Positions 36,198 to 38,822 of a stretch of 38,822 nucleotides of DNA are shown one piece after another; within the stretch, counting starts at the first letter, position 1, and every line of letters begins with the position of its first letter. Below the pieces are notes generated by a model, which saw only the letters and a program-made list of their open reading frames with translations, did not search any database and was not told the origin of the DNA. Source of the DNA: Sphingobacteriales bacterium. GTDB taxonomy: Bacteria; Bacteroidota; Bacteroidia; Chitinophagales; JADJOU01. Made by a program: the position numbers and the translations under genes. The stretch spans positions 1 to 38,822 of the forward strand of contig JAJTHM010000021.1 in the NCBI GenBank assembly GCA_021297855.1, written 5' to 3'.

Positions 36198-37170
36198 TGC
36201 GCGAATGGAATACGTTTAGATAGATACTATAATAAATAAAATTGCGGATTTTAGAAAACCCTTTTTCTTTCTGCGCAAGGTCAAAACTTATGAAAAAATT
36301 CTCTTTGATTTGAGGCATAAAGGATAGGGAATGAAGGAAAGAAGATTCATTTTTCTTCATAAAATAGTTTAATATCAAACCTAGTATATATGGTAAAATA
36401 AAGGCTAATAAGATGAACCAAACGATAGCTTTAACTGCATAAATAGTCCAGTGTACTTTGGCCGAAGAAAAATAGATAAAGAGAAAAAAGAAAATAAAAG
36501 AAAATACCAGAATAGATAAGAGAATTTTTTTGTGATTTCTAGCCCTAGCAATAGTTGTGCTATTTGAAGTATGCATCATTGGCATCTCCAATTTGAAACT
36601 TTCAATATTTTGGAGAAATGAACTAGTCCAGTTACCAATCATCATTCCCCAAACACCATAAATAGAGAAATATAAAATAGTCATTCCTGTCAAGAAGTTT
36701 TCTGTGTTTTGAATATTCTTAAAAAATTTATTTACAGTTAGCAGAATGCCTTGTATTAATTCATCTCCAAATATTAAATAAGCCATAAAGGGTTTCTGAA
36801 TCGCATTCTCCATCATCACAATAATAGCATATAAAAGAATAGACCATTTCCTGATACCTGTTAAAGAAAAAATAAGTACAGCCAATATTCCTTGAAAACC
36901 AACTGCAACGTACGCTCCAACTGGACTATGAGGACTTAAGGCAAACTTACATAAAAGTACTAAGCCAAGACTGCTGAGCATAAGTCGGCTGTTTATCTTT
37001 GAGTAAGCAGCAATAAATACGTTGATAATAACTGAAATGCCTCCTACGACGAAGCCCGTCATAGGTATATGCAAAAGGTGCATAATGCCTCCCAGGCCAC
37101 CTTCTGTAAATGCCCATAAATAGGTGAGTCGAAGGATGATTTCTTTATTCTTAGAATAGTCTTCGGCCAT
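36187..37170 (-). CDS. Polytopic membrane protein in the Mo-cofactor operon
   Basis: A 327-residue protein with about eight hydrophobic helices. I do not recognise it firmly. The N-terminal 150 residues resemble small substrate-binding (S) components of ECF-type transporters: LRLTYLWAFTEGGLGGIMHL, PMTGFVVGGISVIINVFIAA, then VGAYVAVGFQGILAVLIFSL. The C-terminal half adds a basic loop (ARARNHKKILLSI) and further helices. It overlaps the NTPase gene by 11 bases and the Coq4-motif gene by 20, so all four genes (Coq4-like, this one, NTPase, mobA) probably form a unit. A transporter or membrane anchor for cofactor precursors or quinones is a hypothesis only. Confidence 0.72.
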   Translation of the reverse strand: MAEDYSKNKEIILRLTYLWAFTEGGLGGIMHLLHIPMTGFVVGGISVIINVFIAAYSKINSRLMLSSLGLVLLCKFALSPHSPVGAYVAVGFQGILAVLIFSLTGIRKWSILLYAIIVMMENAIQKPFMAYLIFGDELIQGILLTVNKFFKNIQNTENFLTGMTILYFSIYGVWGMMIGNWTSSFLQNIESFKLEMPMMHTSNSTTIARARNHKKILLSILVFSFIFFFLFIYFSSAKVHWTIYAVKAIVWFILLAFILPYILGLILNYFMKKNESSFLHSLSFMPQIKENFFISFDLAQKEKGFSKIRNFIYYSIYLNVFHSRNES

Positions 37171-37738
37171 ACATCCAAAAATTATAAACTATGAGTAATG
37201 GGGATAGTATGAAAATAAAAATTTGAAGCATAATACTAAGTAGAATGTGTGATATTAATTTCAAAATTTCTGAAATACTTGGATTGCCTATACTAGGCTG
37301 TTGCTTCAAACCTATTTGTTTTTTCAAGTCGTCAACGGTTGAGTTTTTTAGAGTTTTTTCTTCAATATTTAATTGATAAAGATTCGTAGATCTGCAACCT
37401 AAAAGAAAAGCCTTCGAACTAGGTTTAGCATAAATCAATAAACATGCGATTATGCCAGCAGAGTTTAAGAGGTATGCCGCAAAATAATTCATACACCCTG
37501 AAGCTATCTCCCAAGCGGTTATTTCAAATTCACCCAAAAGCTCACTTTTATAACCCGTCAAGAGATGGTGAATATTATGCTTTAAAACTGCTTTGCGCCT
37601 GTTATCCCAATTAGGGATATATACATTGAATACATTGAAAATTTCATGTGTGACATAGCTTAGGTGATTTCCACCTTCTATGCCTAGATTATAGTCTTGG
37701 TAGAATTTATCTAAATGGTCTGAGATTTTAAATTCCAT
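37151..37738 (-). CDS. Coq4-motif membrane-tail protein
   Basis: A 195-residue protein. It contains HNIHHLLTGYKSELLGE (54-70), which matches the Coq4 metal-binding pattern HDxxHx11E with Asp changed to Asn (His54, His58, Glu70). FEITAWEIASGCMNYFAAYL follows, as in Coq4 'aFe..q' helices. A C-terminal hydrophobic helix (about 168-190) would tether it to the membrane. In eukaryotes and some bacteria Coq4 acts in ubiquinone synthesis; Bacteroidota generally use menaquinone, so this relative should have a different job, perhaps on a quinone or another hydrophobic ring. First gene of the overlapping set ending at mobA. Confidence 0.65.
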   Translation of the reverse strand: MEFKISDHLDKFYQDYNLGIEGGNHLSYVTHEIFNVFNVYIPNWDNRRKAVLKHNIHHLLTGYKSELLGEFEITAWEIASGCMNYFAAYLLNSAGIIACLLIYAKPSSKAFLLGCRSTNLYQLNIEEKTLKNSTVDDLKKQIGLKQQPSIGNPSISEILKLISHILLSIMLQIFIFILSPLLIVYNFWMYGRRLF

Positions 37739-37849
37739 ATGCTATAACTTTTTTGCCACAAAGCTTCAATTCTATCATTTTCAAATCTTCAAATTGACAC
37801 ATTATCCAATCATCATATCATCACATTATTTAATCTTCACATCAAATTA
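37739..37849. repeat. AT-rich repeat-word spacer
   Basis: The gap contains the words TTTCAAATCTTCAAATTGAC, ACATTATCCAATCATCATAT and ATCACATTATTTAATCTTCA, of a TCAAAT/ATCACATTA type that I associate with Bacteroidota intergenic DNA. It separates the CcmE-like gene from the Coq4-motif gene. No gene or hairpin is evident. Confidence 0.55.
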
Positions 37850-38239
37850 TTAAGCATTCACATCCTTGTTTTCGTCCACATACTTACTCGGGCACTTCAT
37901 CAGAATTTGTGTTGCTTTGAAATGACCATTTTCATAATTCCCTGCTACAACTATTTTTTCCGTTTGGTCAAAGCCATCAGGTTTAGTGCCTTTATGTATA
38001 ACCTTAGATTCAACCCCTTTTTCATCCACCATATAGAATTCAAAATGATTCGCATCTTCCTTTGGATTATATACTTGAGGCTTAGATTTATTGAGTCTGC
38101 CTACGATGTGGTATTCTGAAGAAGAATTATCCATGGCTGTATTGAAGTCAGCGTAGGTAGAGTATTCATCACTCTTAGTAAATATAAATCCGATTGCTAC
38201 GGCTATGATGATAAGGGCAATAATATGTATTTTTTTCAT
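37850..38239 (-). CDS. ccmE: CcmE-like cytochrome c haem chaperone (CxxxY type)
   Basis: A 129-residue membrane-anchored protein with one N-terminal helix (2-20) and an OB-fold-like beta barrel (YHIVGRLNKSKPQVYNPKED, HFEFYMVDEK, EKIVVAGNYENGHFKATQIL). It ends in KCPSKYVDE. In CcmE the covalent haem residue is the His of HxxxY; here the motif is CPSKY, i.e. CxxxY (Cys116, Tyr120), as in a known variant of CcmE found in some bacteria and archaea. Haem delivery to c-type cytochromes is the likely role, matching the di-haem peroxidase at 12699-13697. ccmA, B, C or F are not adjacent. Confidence 0.85.
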   Translation of the reverse strand: MKKIHIIALIIIAVAIGFIFTKSDEYSTYADFNTAMDNSSSEYHIVGRLNKSKPQVYNPKEDANHFEFYMVDEKGVESKVIHKGTKPDGFDQTEKIVVAGNYENGHFKATQILMKCPSKYVDENKDVNA

Positions 38240-38275
38240 TCTCCTTTTATTTGTATTTTTAAGTTAAAATAATTA

Positions 38276-38698
38276 TCACTTTGTCATATTGTTCCCAATA
38301 AATGGGGCAATTAAATATTCATCTTTTGATAAGGTTAAAATATCTGTTCTAGTGGGACTCACCTTATACCAAACACTGGCATAAAATATTTCATTATTAA
38401 ACAAAATAATATTCCCTATCATTATACTATTATTAAAAATTGAAATATCTTCGCGAAGTAGTCCACTCTTTATCTTTTTTACTTTTTTGCGATAGTTTAA
38501 GGAGTTAATATTTCCGCCTTTCACAATGTATTTTCTAATAGATCTGGTTTTCAATTTATTAATTGATAAGGATTTAATCGTATCAAGATAAGAAATTACA
38601 ACTGATTTAGCCTCTGCATAATTCTTTATTTCTTGAGAATTGGCAGATTGATAGGTAAGCAGGATTAAAGATATAAAAAAAAATATGAGAGTCCGCAT
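38276..38698 (-). CDS. Exported small protein, unknown
   Basis: A 140-residue protein with a signal peptide (MRTLIFFFISLILLTYQSANS). The mature part begins QEIKNYAEAKSVVISYLDTI and has a basic middle (KTRSIRKYIVKG, LNYRKKVKKIKS) and a beta-rich end (SIMIGNIILFNNEIFYASVWYKVSPTR). I do not recognise the family; it resembles small periplasmic proteins of the NTF2/DUF4878 size range, but that is only an impression. It lies 36 bases upstream of the CcmE-like gene on the same strand and starts 8 bases after the end of the transposase fragment, so its promoter may be inside the insertion sequence. Confidence 0.6.
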   Translation of the reverse strand: MRTLIFFFISLILLTYQSANSQEIKNYAEAKSVVISYLDTIKSLSINKLKTRSIRKYIVKGGNINSLNYRKKVKKIKSGLLREDISIFNNSIMIGNIILFNNEIFYASVWYKVSPTRTDILTLSKDEYLIAPFIGNNMTK

Positions 38699-38706
38699 TT
38701 ATACCA

Positions 38707-38822
38707 CTAAATTGAGTTAAGCAACAGATTATCAAATTTATTCGTATAATTTCTTCGGTTGAGTTTGAAAGCGAACTCATTCAAGTATTCCTGTAGGTAT
38801 CGCTCTTTCACCACATGGTAAA
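38707..38822 (-). mobile_element. IS1595/ISXO2-type transposase, C-terminal fragment
   Basis: The minus strand encodes 37 residues up to a TAG at 38707-38709 and is cut by the window edge. The sequence HVVKERYLQEYLNEFAFKLN, then RRNYTNKFDNLLLNSI, fits the C-terminal end of ISXO2-like (IS1595 family) transposases, whose tail reads like 'kYLq.YLnEF.fr.NRR......F..LL'. The catalytic DDE part lies outside the window, so it cannot be said whether the element is intact. Its terminal inverted repeat would fall within the first bases of the exported-protein gene's upstream region. Confidence 0.75.

Noticed and set aside
37151-37738. Reading the Coq4-motif protein as proof of ubiquinone synthesis
   Set aside because: Only one motif is shared, its Asp is replaced by Asn, and no other ubiquinone gene is present in the window.

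Overview
The window is AT-rich bacterial DNA from a member of the Bacteroidota. Evidence for this: two proteins with the type IX secretion 'gliding motility' C-terminal domain, one next to a PorP/SprF partner; promoters of the TAnnTTTG type instead of E. coli -10 boxes; A-rich leaders without Shine-Dalgarno sequences; an F-type ATP synthase operon lacking the beta and epsilon genes; and a polysaccharide-deacetylase-like protein of a type I know from this phylum. The exact genus cannot be read from the sequence; a free-living Chitinophagia/Saprospiria/Cytophagia-like organism is a guess.

Layout. 1-8150 (minus strand): a PorP/SprF-family outer-membrane protein downstream of a 2212-residue secreted adhesin-like protein. 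8208-10012 (plus): an OmpA-domain protein, a membrane-anchored helix-hairpin-helix protein and a small membrane protein. 10259-11797: acyl-CoA (propionyl-CoA) carboxylase beta chain. 11917-16967: six tightly packed, mostly overlapping genes (methyltransferase, di-heme cytochrome c peroxidase, degenerate hydroxyacyl-CoA-dehydrogenase-like protein, deacetylase-like protein, HAD phosphatase, FemAB/GNAT-like acyltransferase). 17063-18871: ribosomal protein S1 with its own promoter, leader hairpin and terminator. 19005-20315: CorC/HlyC-type membrane protein. 20369-25981: an SDR-like oxidoreductase, a CapA-like protein that has lost its metal-binding motifs and gained a SPOR domain, an M16 peptidase homologue without its zinc site, and a second type IX-secreted protein. 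25982-26629 (minus): a lipoprotein. 26767-27825: class I fructose-bisphosphate aldolase. 27967-28302 (minus): a small exported helical protein. 28460-33500: atpB-E-F-H-A-G. 33719-38698 (minus): a molybdenum-cofactor-linked set (DUF7009-like protein, fdhD, mobA, a P-loop NTPase, a polytopic membrane protein, a Coq4-motif protein), then a CcmE-like haem chaperone and an exported protein. The right edge cuts the C-terminus of an IS1595/ISXO2-type transposase.

How it fits together. Much of the window concerns the cell envelope: secreted sorting-domain proteins, OmpA and SPOR peptidoglycan-binding modules, a putative glycan deacetylase and a FemAB-like enzyme. Housekeeping energy and translation genes (ATP synthase, aldolase, S1) lie between these sets. 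The strongest candidates for undescribed biology are the 20369-25981 operon with two consecutive pseudo-enzymes, the 11917-16967 overlapping cluster, and the mobA-NTPase-membrane-Coq4-like operon. A second layer sits in the non-coding DNA: many gaps contain decayed tandem short words (for example CTTTGTG/CTTTGCG, AATTCGTG, AACTAACCACTAT, TCAAAT/ATCACATT) of several families, one of them inside an element bounded by an 11-bp inverted repeat.
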